A model generated the notes under the pieces. That model was not told where the DNA came from. It worked only from the letters and a program-made list of their open reading frames with translations, and searched no databases. A DNA stretch of 33,793 nucleotides. Source: an uncultured Porphyromonadaceae bacterium. GTDB taxonomy: Bacteria > Bacteroidota > Bacteroidia > Bacteroidales > Muribaculaceae. Where the stretch lies: NCBI GenBank assembly GCA_947176285.1, contig CAMWQF010000003.1, forward strand, positions 1 to 33,793, given 5' to 3'. The position numbers were made by a program, and so were the translations under genes. This document shows, piece by piece, positions 1 through 7,696 of this stretch (position 1 is the stretch's first letter; each line of letters opens with the position of its first letter).

Positions 1-451
1 GTATTATAAGTCTTGTTATGTGGAATTGCTCAAGGGCGACTTCCCCTCCCTTCTCTATTTCGGTTTCGTATTCACCGTTTTCACTGTTTTCGAGTTCTAT
101 AGCGGAGCCAGTGCCTCCAGCTTCGAACTCGATTTCTGCTCCGAGAATCCATTTCGGATTGAATTTATAGTCGAAAGCCAATACAAATCTTGGAATTGCA
201 ATAGTATTGCGGTGAGTGCGGGTGTTTCCTGTGGATGTGCCTGCAAAGCGATTTATACCATAGTCTTTGAATGAAGCCACCATCTCCCCGTAGCCACCGA
301 AACGAAACTTGCTGTAGCCTGTCGTGTCCGACTGAGTGGCGGCAAGTGGCTGAGCCGGTTGCTTTTGTGCTTCAACGGCAGAAGCCGGTGTCGGCAAAAA
401 AGATGTAAGTATTAATGAGATTCCTAATATTGCAGATAAATAAACGTTCAT
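1..451 (-). CDS. Outer-membrane beta-barrel / porin-like protein, N-terminal part (runs off left edge)
   Basis: An open frame begins with ATG at 451 and continues without a stop to the window edge, giving about 150 residues of a longer protein. The start MNVYLSAILGISLILTSF, followed by PTPASA, is a good Sec signal peptide. After a Gln/Pro-rich linker comes YSKFRFGGYGEM, then alternating strands such as RFVLAFDYKFNPKWILGAEIEFE, which is typical of outer-membrane barrels of the Bacteroidetes phosphate-selective-porin-like or DcaP-like type. The gene is divergent from the hemerythrin-LuxR regulator and has its own promoter at 474-504, so that regulator may control it (inference). The substrate cannot be told. 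The frame is certain, the barrel call is likely, and the exact family is uncertain because most of the protein lies outside the window. Confidence 0.75.
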   Translation of the reverse strand, partial: MNVYLSAILGISLILTSFLPTPASAVEAQKQPAQPLAATQSDTTGYSKFRFGGYGEMVASFKDYGINRFAGTSTGNTRTHRNTIAIPRFVLAFDYKFNPKWILGAEIEFEAGGTGSAIELENSENGEYETEIEKGGEVALEQFHITRLII

Positions 452-473
452 ATTCGGGTGATTTTTTCGGTTG

Positions 474-504
474 CAAAATTACAATCGAATCTATACCCGG
501 ACAA
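474..504 (-). promoter_or_regulatory. Promoter of the porin-like gene (-7 and -33 elements)
   Basis: On the minus strand, 481-474 reads TAATTTTG, an exact match to the Bacteroidetes -7 consensus TAnnTTTG. A TTG at 504-502 lies 20 bases upstream, the expected -33 spacing. The predicted transcript starts about 15-20 bases before the ATG at 451. Confidence 0.6.
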
Positions 505-597
505 TACTCATTATTTAGACAAATTCTAAATAAAAATTTAAAAAATTCGTTATAATTTGTAGTGAAAATCTCAAAATACTCAAAAATGAGTATGGTA

Positions 598-623
598 TTG
601 TTAAAAAATAATTCGTACTTTTG
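598..623 (+). promoter_or_regulatory. Promoter of the hemerythrin-LuxR regulator
   Basis: TACTTTTG at 616-623 matches TAnnTTTG. The only nearby upstream TTG (598-600) is spaced 15 bases away, shorter than usual. The -7 box lies only a few bases before the ATG at 628, so the transcript would start around 630. This argues that translation starts at 628 or 637, not further upstream. Confidence 0.5.
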
Positions 624-627
624 CACC

Positions 628-1590
628 ATGAAAGTTATGGAAAAACAAAAGTCATATACCGGTAGTGACAGATTACGAGACCTCATTGACGCCAACAGCG
701 ACCTGATGATGGTGGCAGCCAGATTCGGAATAGCACTTGGCTTCGGCGATAAGACGGTGAAAGAGGTATGTGCAGAAGATGGAGTGGATGAACGCACGTT
801 TCTTGCTGTGTGCAACCTTATAGACAGGCGTCCTTATTCTATTGAGGTGTCACTGACTTCTCTGATGAGTTATCTGAGAAGTGCTCACTCTTATTTCCTT
901 GAATTCCTGTTGCCTTCCATACGCCGTAAACTGCTTCTTGCCGTAAGTGCTCTTCCGATCGACGATGTGCTGATGCAGTTGCTTAAGTTTTTTGATGATT
1001 ACTGTGCAGAGGTGCGCCGTCACATGGAGCATGAGAACGACAGTATATTCAGTTATGTAGACCGTCTTCTGGGAGGAGAGGATGCCGGGGAGTTCCGTAT
1101 AGCCGACTATTCCGTTGGGCACACGAGCATGACCGAGAAACTCGATGAACTGAAGGATATTTTCATACGCCATTATCATGTCATGAACAATATCTTGCTC
1201 GTATCAGCGCTTAATGATATCATTGATTGCAATGCAGACCTTTGCTCGCATTGCGAGATAGAGGATCGTATGTTCATGCCTGCTGTAGAACGTCTTGAAC
1301 GTTCGATGAAACTAAAGGAACGGGATATAATGCCCGATAAGAGAGAAGATGAGGATTCCGATTCCCTTCTTGACAGCATGACTGAGCGCGAGAAGGAGAT
1401 AGTGCGCTGTGTGGCTCGAGGAATGCAAAACAAAGAGATTGCTGATAAACTCTTCATCTCTATCAATACAGTCACCACCTACCGTCGCAACATCTCAGCC
1501 AAACTCAACATTCACTCAGCAGCTGGCCTAACAGTTTTCGCCATCCTCCACCGCCTTGTAGACATAAACGACATCGACCCGCATCTCTGA
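628..1590 (+). CDS. Hemerythrin-domain LuxR-type transcriptional regulator
   Basis: This 320-residue protein has an N-terminal segment (about 12-65) that resembles the short N-terminal domain of RIC/YtfE/ScdA iron-sulfur repair proteins. It is followed by a hemerythrin-like four-helix region (about 75-228) with a plausible di-iron ligand set: H87, H132/H135-E136, H165, and H208-x3-E212 in an HxxxED arrangement. A LuxR/GerE helix-turn-helix follows (about 250-310: TEREKEIVRCVARGMQNKEI, then NTVTTYRRNI). There is no receiver domain, so it is a one-component sensor; hemerythrin domains bind O2 or NO, which suggests a redox or nitrosative-stress switch (inference). The start at 628 (or 637) is preferred over an in-frame ATG at 562 because the promoter -7 box at 616-623 would lie inside the longer form. 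It is divergent from the porin-like gene. Confidence 0.85.
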   Translation: MKVMEKQKSYTGSDRLRDLIDANSDLMMVAARFGIALGFGDKTVKEVCAEDGVDERTFLAVCNLIDRRPYSIEVSLTSLMSYLRSAHSYFLEFLLPSIRRKLLLAVSALPIDDVLMQLLKFFDDYCAEVRRHMEHENDSIFSYVDRLLGGEDAGEFRIADYSVGHTSMTEKLDELKDIFIRHYHVMNNILLVSALNDIIDCNADLCSHCEIEDRMFMPAVERLERSMKLKERDIMPDKREDEDSDSLLDSMTEREKEIVRCVARGMQNKEIADKLFISINTVTTYRRNISAKLNIHSAAGLTVFAILHRLVDINDIDPHL

Positions 1591-1599
1591 CGATGCGGG
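1578..1599. terminator. Hairpin overlapping the stop codon of the hemerythrin-LuxR gene
   Basis: CCCGCATC (1578-1585) and GATGCGGG (1592-1599) form a perfect 8-bp GC-rich stem with a 6-base loop that contains the TGA stop. No U-tract follows on either strand, so this may be a weak or Rho-assisted terminator or an mRNA 3' stabiliser between two convergent genes. Confidence 0.4.
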
Positions 1600-1624
1600 C
1601 CGATCAGCAAACTAAAGTAATGGA

Positions 1625-1936
1625 TTAAACGATGTAGACAGCAGCATCCAACAGGTAGATGCTGGCAAGCATGCTGAGTTTTATCAGCACCATGCCGATG
1701 GCTCGTCTACTCAAAAAAAGGATTGTAGACACTATGGTAGTTATTACGAAGATAGTTTGCAAAATAATGTTGCTGACTGCCGGCAGTTGGTCGGCTATGC
1801 CAAGAATTACCATTGCAAACAAAATAAGCGACAGTGAGTCTATGACAAAGAGTCGTTTTAAATCAAAGATTGCCGGCAATGCCGAAAATGCATTGCGCAT
1901 GGGCTTGGGTATAGGATTGTGTGTAGATAGTTGCAT
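1625..1936 (-). CDS. Small hypothetical integral membrane protein (103 aa)
   Basis: I do not recognise a family. The predicted protein has a short polar N-terminus (MQLSTHNPIPKPMRNAF) and then three hydrophobic segments: about residues 29-48 (LFVIDSLSLILFAMVILGIA), 53-75 and 81-102. A basic SRRA lies between segments two and three. This is a plausible small polytopic inner-membrane protein. It is convergent with the hemerythrin-LuxR gene (34 bases between stops). A near-consensus -7 box (TAACTTTT) lies about 26 bases upstream on the minus strand at 1969-1962. The overlapping plus-strand frame at 1659-1958 has no comparable organisation. Moderate confidence because it is short and without a recognised domain. 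Confidence 0.45.
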   Translation of the reverse strand: MQLSTHNPIPKPMRNAFSALPAIFDLKRLFVIDSLSLILFAMVILGIADQLPAVSNIILQTIFVITTIVSTILFLSRRAIGMVLIKLSMLASIYLLDAAVYIV

Positions 1937-2085
1937 AAAATATGATGAGGGCAGTTAGCCTAAAAGTTATGGATTTGTAATGCACCTTGTGCTTATGATA
2001 TAGAAACGTTCGTTTTGCATGCATATTGTCGCTATTTTTATTCTAATTGCTTTTTTTAATATTATTTAATAGTTTAATCGATTAA

Positions 2086-2117
2086 TTTGGAGGATAGGAT
2101 AAAATTCATTAAATTTG
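2086..2117 (+). promoter_or_regulatory. Strong consensus promoter of the SGNH hydrolase gene
   Basis: TTTG at 2086-2089 (-33) and TAAATTTG at 2110-2117 (-7) are separated by 20 bases, an ideal Bacteroidetes promoter. It predicts a transcript start near 2124 and fixes the translation start at 2141. Confidence 0.65.
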
Positions 2118-2140
2118 CAAACAAAACAACGTCAAAAACC

Positions 2141-2842
2141 ATGAATAAGACCTACATCAAACGTATTGGAGCAATAGCAGCAGCAATTTTAATTTCTGCC
2201 GGTTCGCTTGCTTCAGCCCAAGTCAAGAAAAGTGTATCCATCTTGGGTGATTCATATTCCACATTTGAGAACTACATTGAGCCTAAGAGCAACGAAATGT
2301 GGTATTTTGTCAAGGCTGATCCTAAACGTACAGATGTCACCGACGTAAAGCAAACTTGGTGGCATCAGCTGATTAAAGACGGAGGCTATAAACTCGAGCA
2401 GAATAATTCCTACTCCGGCTCAACAGTCTGCACTACCGGCTATCGTGGTGAAGACTATACAGAAAGGGCTTTCATCAACCGCATGGATAATCTCGGTTGT
2501 CCCGATGTCTTGCTTATCTTCGGCGCTACCAACGATTCATGGGCAAATGCCCCGATAGGAGAGTTTGTGTGGAGCGATTGGACCACCGAACAACTAAAAT
2601 CATTCCGTCCTGCACTCACCTATATGCTGTCTCACATCGTAGACCGCTATCCTAACACAGAACTCCTATACATCATTAATGATGGACTTAAACCTGAAAT
2701 TACTACATCTATAGTTGACGCCTGCGAGCATTATGGAGTGCCCTACATCCAACTCCAAGATATCGACAAGACAGCAGGACATCCCAATATCCATGGCATG
2801 AAGCAGATTGCCGATCAAGTAGGCTCTGCCTTAAAAAGGTAA
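2141..2842 (+). CDS. Secreted SGNH/GDSL-family hydrolase (probable esterase)
   Basis: This is a 233-residue protein with a clear signal peptide (MNKTYIKRIGAIAAAILISA, cleaved after about residue 26, ASAQ). SGNH landmarks are present: block I ILGDSYSTF with nucleophile S38, block III GATND (N131), and block V GHPNIHGM with H214/H218. The family hydrolyses esters, including acetyl groups on glycans. Periplasmic location and position beside the xyloglucan locus make a carbohydrate acetylesterase role possible, but it has its own promoter and faces the PUL operon convergently, so this link is inference only. The start at 2141 is chosen because the consensus promoter at 2086-2117 would fall within a longer form beginning at 2087, and because the signal peptide begins here. 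Confidence 0.85.
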   Translation: MNKTYIKRIGAIAAAILISAGSLASAQVKKSVSILGDSYSTFENYIEPKSNEMWYFVKADPKRTDVTDVKQTWWHQLIKDGGYKLEQNNSYSGSTVCTTGYRGEDYTERAFINRMDNLGCPDVLLIFGATNDSWANAPIGEFVWSDWTTEQLKSFRPALTYMLSHIVDRYPNTELLYIINDGLKPEITTSIVDACEHYGVPYIQLQDIDKTAGHPNIHGMKQIADQVGSALKR

Positions 2843-2876
2843 TTATAAGGTCTTTAGAGGCTTTAAGGGCATTAAT

Positions 2877-2915
2877 GACAAAAAAAAGGAGGATCGAAAA
2901 TCCTCCTTTTTTGTC
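2877..2915. terminator. Bidirectional intrinsic terminator between SGNH hydrolase and GH3
   Basis: GGAGGAT (2888-2894) pairs with ATCCTCC (2900-2906) around a 5-base loop, flanked by an A-run (2880-2887) and a T-run (2907-2912). The outer GACA/GTC extends the symmetry. It has a U-tract in both directions and lies between two convergent stops, so it can serve both genes. Confidence 0.85.
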
Positions 2916-2927
2916 GTTTTTTGAATA

Positions 2928-5180
2928 TCATTTATATTCGAAATCGAGCGTATGCTTGATATCGGCAGAAGATGCTCCAATGAGGGCTTTGAATTTGCCC
3001 GGTTCGGCTACCCATGCGTGAGCCTTGTCATCGAAGAATTTCAATTCTTCAGGAGTTATCTTGAATTTGACGGTTTTTGTCTCACCCGGTGCAAGTTTCA
3101 CCTTGTCGAACCCCTTAAGTTCCTTTACAGGTCGAGGAAGTGATGATTTAAGGTCGGATATATATAGTTGCACAATCTCGCTTCCTTCACGCATGCCCTT
3201 ATTGGTGACAGGCACTTCGATTTCGATTTCCCCGTTTTCATCGATGATTTTACCGGTAGCGATAGGTTTTCCGTATTCAAAATCGGTGTAACTAAGTCCA
3301 TATCCAAATGGAAAGAGAGCCGGAATCTTCTTCGTGTCGTGCCAACGATATCCTACAAGGATATCCTCTTTGTAGGTCTGATGAGGCTTTTTTCCTCCTT
3401 CGATCACAGAACCCGGGATAGCCACAAAATCTGCATCTCCTTCCTCTATGCCGGGATATGATATTTCTCCATAAAAGTTTGCTCCGCAGTCCTGAAGTTT
3501 CTTGGGAATAGAGTAGGGGAGTTTACCTGACGGATTTACGTTTCCGGCTATTACATCAGCAAGAGAGGCTCCTCCCATAGTGCCAAGATATGATGTATGC
3601 AATATCGCCGGCACTTTATTCACCCAAGGCATCTCATATGCATTGCCGGAAATATTGGCAATCACTATATTGGGATTGGCCTCAATCAGTTCTTCGATAA
3701 GCTGATTCTGCCCGAAAGGGAGTTCATATTCCCGGCGGTCAGTGCTCTCGCAGTCTTGCCATGCGTTCTTGTTCAGACCTCCGATATAGATCACCACATC
3801 AGCATCCTTCGCCATCGCCACTGCTTCCTCCCGTAGCCTATCCTGCTCTTCCTGTGGGATGATATCTTCCGCTTCATAATGAGTCCTGCCGCAAGCATAT
3901 CCTTGAGCATACTTCACTTTGTCGCCATAAAGAGCCTGAAGGGCAGAGAGGGGTGATAGATAATCTTTCGGCTTTAGTTCTGATGATCCTCCTCCATCTG
4001 TCAGGCGGCGCGTTGCATTGTCGCCTACCACGAGGATTGAATTGTATTTTGTTCCGTCAAGTGGCAGAATACCTGCATTCTTCAGAAGCACCACAGACTC
4101 ATCTCCAATCAGTTTTGCCGCTGCATAATGCTCAGGCGTACATTTTGATCCGAAAGGTTTGTCTGTGTTCATTGCAGTGCGGAAGATAAGTCGCAAGATA
4201 TTGCGTGCCTTTTCATTGACAGTGCTTTCCGGAACTTCTCCGCTTTTAATCATTTCAAGATAAGGATTGGCAAGATAATAGTCGTCATATCCGAATTCAC
4301 TTTCACTTGTCAGTCCGTTGGTATAAGATCCCATCTCAATGTCGAGACCATTAAGTGCCGCCTCTTTAGTGTCGTGAGCACCACCCCAGTCGGTGATTAC
4401 AACGCCATCAAAGCCCCATTCATCGCGTAGGATATCCTTCAGCAGGCGATGATTGTGGCAGCAGTGCTGGTCCCAGATCTTGTTGTAGGCGCCCATTATT
4501 GCCCAAGCGCCTCCATCCTGCACAGCCTTTTTAAAAGCTGGGAGGTAAATCTCATAAAGAGCCCTGTCGCTTAGGTCGACATTGACAGTGCCTCGCCATT
4601 TCTCCTGATTGTTCAGCGCGAAATGCTTCACGCAAGCGGCAACCCCGTTTTTTTGAAGTTCCTGCACGTATGGCACCACCATCTCTCCTGCAAGATATGG
4701 ATCTTCACCCATATATTCGAAATTTCTGCCGTTGAGCGGTGTTCTATAGATATTTACACCGGGACCAAGCAGTACATCTTTCTCACGATAGCGCGCCTCT
4801 TCTCCTATGCTTTTGCCGTAGAGGGCGGCAAGTTCGGGATTCCATGTGGCAGCAAGTGCAGTAAGAGCCGGAAATGCGGTTATGGAGTCGTTGTTCCATC
4901 CGGAATATCCCCAGTCGTTCCAGTTTATTTCTGCACGCACGCCATGGGGACCGTCGCTCATCCACACCTCGGGAATCCCGAGACGCTCCACGCCCGGGGA
5001 TGAGAATTTACTCTGTGCATGGCAGAGAGCCACTTTTTCTTCGAGAGTCATCCTCGAAAGTGCGTCCTCTACACGTTTCTCGATCGGGGCGTTCCTGTCG
5101 AGATAAATAGGCTCAGAAGCGGAAACATTAGCTACAGCCGAAACCATGGTTGCCGACATAATTATTGTATTTATTTTCAT
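2928..5180 (-). CDS. GH3 beta-glucosidase (xyloglucan-oligosaccharide core)
   Basis: The 750-residue protein has a signal peptide (about 1-21) and the usual GH3 order: (beta/alpha)8 domain, alpha/beta sandwich and a C-terminal fibronectin-III-like domain (about 640-745, with GSEIVQLYI and LKGFDKVKLAPGETKTV). The GH3 nucleophile motif is VITDWGGAHD with D264, and substrate-binding KH is at 185-186 (CVKHFALNN). In xyloglucan PULs, GH3 enzymes remove glucose from the non-reducing end once the xylose branch is gone. It is the last gene of the GH31-GH2-GH3 operon, starts 2 bases after the GH2 stop, and ends at the bidirectional terminator. Family assignment is certain; beta-glucosidase specificity follows from context, and GH3 also holds beta-xylosidases. 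Confidence 0.92.
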   Translation of the reverse strand: MKINTIIMSATMVSAVANVSASEPIYLDRNAPIEKRVEDALSRMTLEEKVALCHAQSKFSSPGVERLGIPEVWMSDGPHGVRAEINWNDWGYSGWNNDSITAFPALTALAATWNPELAALYGKSIGEEARYREKDVLLGPGVNIYRTPLNGRNFEYMGEDPYLAGEMVVPYVQELQKNGVAACVKHFALNNQEKWRGTVNVDLSDRALYEIYLPAFKKAVQDGGAWAIMGAYNKIWDQHCCHNHRLLKDILRDEWGFDGVVITDWGGAHDTKEAALNGLDIEMGSYTNGLTSESEFGYDDYYLANPYLEMIKSGEVPESTVNEKARNILRLIFRTAMNTDKPFGSKCTPEHYAAAKLIGDESVVLLKNAGILPLDGTKYNSILVVGDNATRRLTDGGGSSELKPKDYLSPLSALQALYGDKVKYAQGYACGRTHYEAEDIIPQEEQDRLREEAVAMAKDADVVIYIGGLNKNAWQDCESTDRREYELPFGQNQLIEELIEANPNIVIANISGNAYEMPWVNKVPAILHTSYLGTMGGASLADVIAGNVNPSGKLPYSIPKKLQDCGANFYGEISYPGIEEGDADFVAIPGSVIEGGKKPHQTYKEDILVGYRWHDTKKIPALFPFGYGLSYTDFEYGKPIATGKIIDENGEIEIEVPVTNKGMREGSEIVQLYISDLKSSLPRPVKELKGFDKVKLAPGETKTVKFKITPEELKFFDDKAHAWVAEPGKFKALIGASSADIKHTLDFEYK

Positions 5181-5182
5181 TG

Positions 5183-7696
5183 TTAATAGTTGATTGTTGA
5201 ATTGATGATGACATTAGATTCTTGGAGACCAGGGGATGTCGCCCTGACCTTGATTTCACCGGTGTCTCCGTCGTTTTGCACGATTACAAGAGCGCGTCCG
5301 TAGAACGCTTTCTTGCGGTCTGACTTGAACTTTTCAAGGGAGATAGGTGAGCCGTTGTCTGTGCCGGCGTTGAAGCCGCTTCCTTCTACAGAGAAGAAAA
5401 TCTCGTTTTCAGCCAGAGGACATAAGTTGCCATCTTTGTCTACCACTTCCACCGAGACATAGCAGAGATCGGACCCGTCAGCATTGATTTCTGTACGGTC
5501 AGGGGTCAGGCGCAAAGCATATGGCTCTGACGCGGTATTGATCGACGTGCGTTTCACTTCCTTTCCATTCTTACGGCTTACGGCTTCGAGAGTTCCGGGA
5601 GTGAATGGCAATCGCCACCACACATGATATGCCTCACCTTCAGGAGTTTTTTTGCCGAGAGATTCCCCATTTAGGAAAAGTTCCACTTCATCCGCATTAT
5701 TGAAATATGCCCATACGTCCACTTCCTCACCCTCTTTCCAATTCCAGTGAGGGAAGAGATGCAGCACATCAATGTCCGGACGCCAGCGGCTCTGATACAT
5801 ATAGTAGGAATCTTTCGGATTTCCTGCGAGATCGACGAGCCCGAAATATGAACTTCTTGCAGGCCAGCCATAAGGAGTGGGTTCGCCGATATAGTCAAAT
5901 CCTGTCCATACGAATTGTCCCATTATGAAGTCATTGTCTTCCACATGGCGCATAGTCCCTTCGTGGGTGTTTCCCCATGGCGCGTGGCAGTTGTCGTAGG
6001 CAGAGCAAGAGAAGGATTCGTTGAAGAAAGGCTTGTCCCATCGTTCAGGCCATAGATTGATGCTGTCGGAAGGCATTTGATAATATCCGCGTGTTTGCAG
6101 GGCTGATACGCTTTCAGTCACAATGAACGGTTTCCCGGGAAAGTTCTTGGGAACATCCTTAAACCAGTCATCGTGATAGTTGAATCCAATTATATCAAGT
6201 GCTCTGGATCGGAAGAGGTGATTGCCTGGATTCGGCTCGTTGCATCCGGCTGTCACAGGACGCGTAGGGTCAAGTTCCCTGGTCATGTCAGCCAATTTTT
6301 TAGTAAGCAGTGAGTTGACGCTCATTTCCTCCCCTTCCTTAGCGAGCAATTCGGGGCCATGTCCGAAATTCAGTATGAGATTGGCTTGCTCAAGGCTAAG
6401 GGTGTCGGCGTTTGCATCGCTCCATTGTTCAAGCACTTCGTTTCCGATGCTCCACATGATGATGCTTGGATGGTTGCGGTCGCGCACCACGAGGTCGGTC
6501 AGGTCGCGCTCGTGCCATTCCGGAAAATAACGGGAATAATCGTGTGAGGTCTTTTTCTTTCGCCACATATCGAAAGTCTCGTCCATCACCATAAGCCCCG
6601 TCGAGTCGCAAAGTTCGAGCAGTTCGGGAGCCGGCGGATTATGAGAAGTTCGTATGGCGTTTGCCCCCATCTCTTTCATTATTCTAAGTTGGCGTGCTAT
6701 AGCGGCTTTATTGACAACGGCTCCTAATGCGCCTGCATCATGATGCAGGCATACTCCGTTGATTTTCATGCGATCGCCATTGAGCGAGAACCCCTTTTCG
6801 GCATCAAACTCCATGAAGCGGAATCCTGTCTTAGTCTCAAATCTGTCGATAATCTTGTTTTTCACCTTCACTTCATTCACTACAGTGTAAAGTGCCGGTG
6901 ATTTTACAGACCACAGTTCTGGACTGCTTACTGTTAGATTCTGTATCACCTCGCTTTCCTTACCCGGTCCGAGCAAAAGAGGTGTGGAAGCAGAGGCTAC
7001 GATGCCGTTTTCAGGAGAGTATATAGTGGTCTCAAGAGTGGCTTTGGCATTTTTATTGCCATTGTTTTCCAAGTTAGTGATAACTGAGAGTTTGGCTGCC
7101 TCTTTCGTCACTTTGTCTTGGCGAACGAAAGTGCCCCATTTCTTCACATGCACCGGATCAAGAATCCTTAGCCAGACATGGCGGTAGATGCCGCATCCGC
7201 TATACCATCTTGAGTTTGGTTGCTCTGAGTTGTCAACTTTCACTGCGATGACATTCTTTCCGGGTTTTAGCCATGGAGTAAGGTCATAGCTGAATGATGC
7301 ATAACCATAGGGCCTGGTGCCGAGTTCATGACCGTTGATGTAGACGGTGGAATTCATGTAAGCGCCATCGAAGTCGATGTATACATCTTTCCCTTTCATG
7401 GATGGGGTGAAATTGAAGGATTTGCGATACCATCCAATTCCTCCCGGAAGTGCACCACCGCCCGTTCCGGAAGGATTGTCTTTGCTGAACTCTCCTTCAA
7501 TAGCCCAATCGTGAGGCAGGTCAAGGTTTCTCCAAGAAGTGTCGTCATGCTCCGGATCGAAAGCATGAGCCGGTTTGTCTAAAGAAAACTTCCATCCTTT
7601 GTCGAAAGATATAGCCCGGTTGTCGCGGGCAGCGGTCGCGCTGCCTGCCGTCAGGAGGGCAAGCAGCGCGATTATGGTCATTTTCAATGAATTCAT
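5183..7696 (-). CDS. GH2 beta-galactosidase
   Basis: The 837-residue GH2 enzyme has a signal peptide (about 1-23, ending SATAA), a jelly-roll sugar-binding domain (about 28-180, including WYRKSF and RWYSGCGIYRHVWL), an Ig-like domain (about 185-290), the TIM barrel (about 295-600) and C-terminal beta domains including an invasin-like segment (DGSDLCYVSVEVVDKDGN). The acid/base is E420 in MWSIGNEV and the nucleophile E528 in PFIVTESVS. In xyloglucan loci this family removes terminal galactose from galactosyl-xylosyl side chains. Its ATG overlaps the GH31 stop (ATGA, 7693-7696), so the two are translationally coupled. The activity call rests on the family and the neighbours; GH2 also contains mannosidases and glucuronidases. 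Confidence 0.92.
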   Translation of the reverse strand: MNSLKMTIIALLALLTAGSATAARDNRAISFDKGWKFSLDKPAHAFDPEHDDTSWRNLDLPHDWAIEGEFSKDNPSGTGGGALPGGIGWYRKSFNFTPSMKGKDVYIDFDGAYMNSTVYINGHELGTRPYGYASFSYDLTPWLKPGKNVIAVKVDNSEQPNSRWYSGCGIYRHVWLRILDPVHVKKWGTFVRQDKVTKEAAKLSVITNLENNGNKNAKATLETTIYSPENGIVASASTPLLLGPGKESEVIQNLTVSSPELWSVKSPALYTVVNEVKVKNKIIDRFETKTGFRFMEFDAEKGFSLNGDRMKINGVCLHHDAGALGAVVNKAAIARQLRIMKEMGANAIRTSHNPPAPELLELCDSTGLMVMDETFDMWRKKKTSHDYSRYFPEWHERDLTDLVVRDRNHPSIIMWSIGNEVLEQWSDANADTLSLEQANLILNFGHGPELLAKEGEEMSVNSLLTKKLADMTRELDPTRPVTAGCNEPNPGNHLFRSRALDIIGFNYHDDWFKDVPKNFPGKPFIVTESVSALQTRGYYQMPSDSINLWPERWDKPFFNESFSCSAYDNCHAPWGNTHEGTMRHVEDNDFIMGQFVWTGFDYIGEPTPYGWPARSSYFGLVDLAGNPKDSYYMYQSRWRPDIDVLHLFPHWNWKEGEEVDVWAYFNNADEVELFLNGESLGKKTPEGEAYHVWWRLPFTPGTLEAVSRKNGKEVKRTSINTASEPYALRLTPDRTEINADGSDLCYVSVEVVDKDGNLCPLAENEIFFSVEGSGFNAGTDNGSPISLEKFKSDRKKAFYGRALVIVQNDGDTGEIKVRATSPGLQESNVIINSTINY

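Noticed and set aside
20..274. Plus-strand frame of 84 codons at the left edge
   Set aside because: It is antisense to the open minus-strand porin-like gene, which has a signal peptide, barrel strands and a promoter; the plus frame has no such support.
1659..1958. 99-codon plus-strand frame opposite the small membrane ORF
   Set aside because: Its hydrophobic stretches are broken by basic runs and it has no membrane-protein layout; the minus frame is the better candidate.
2087..2140. Longer N-terminus for the SGNH hydrolase
   Set aside because: This stretch contains the consensus promoter, and the signal peptide begins at 2141.
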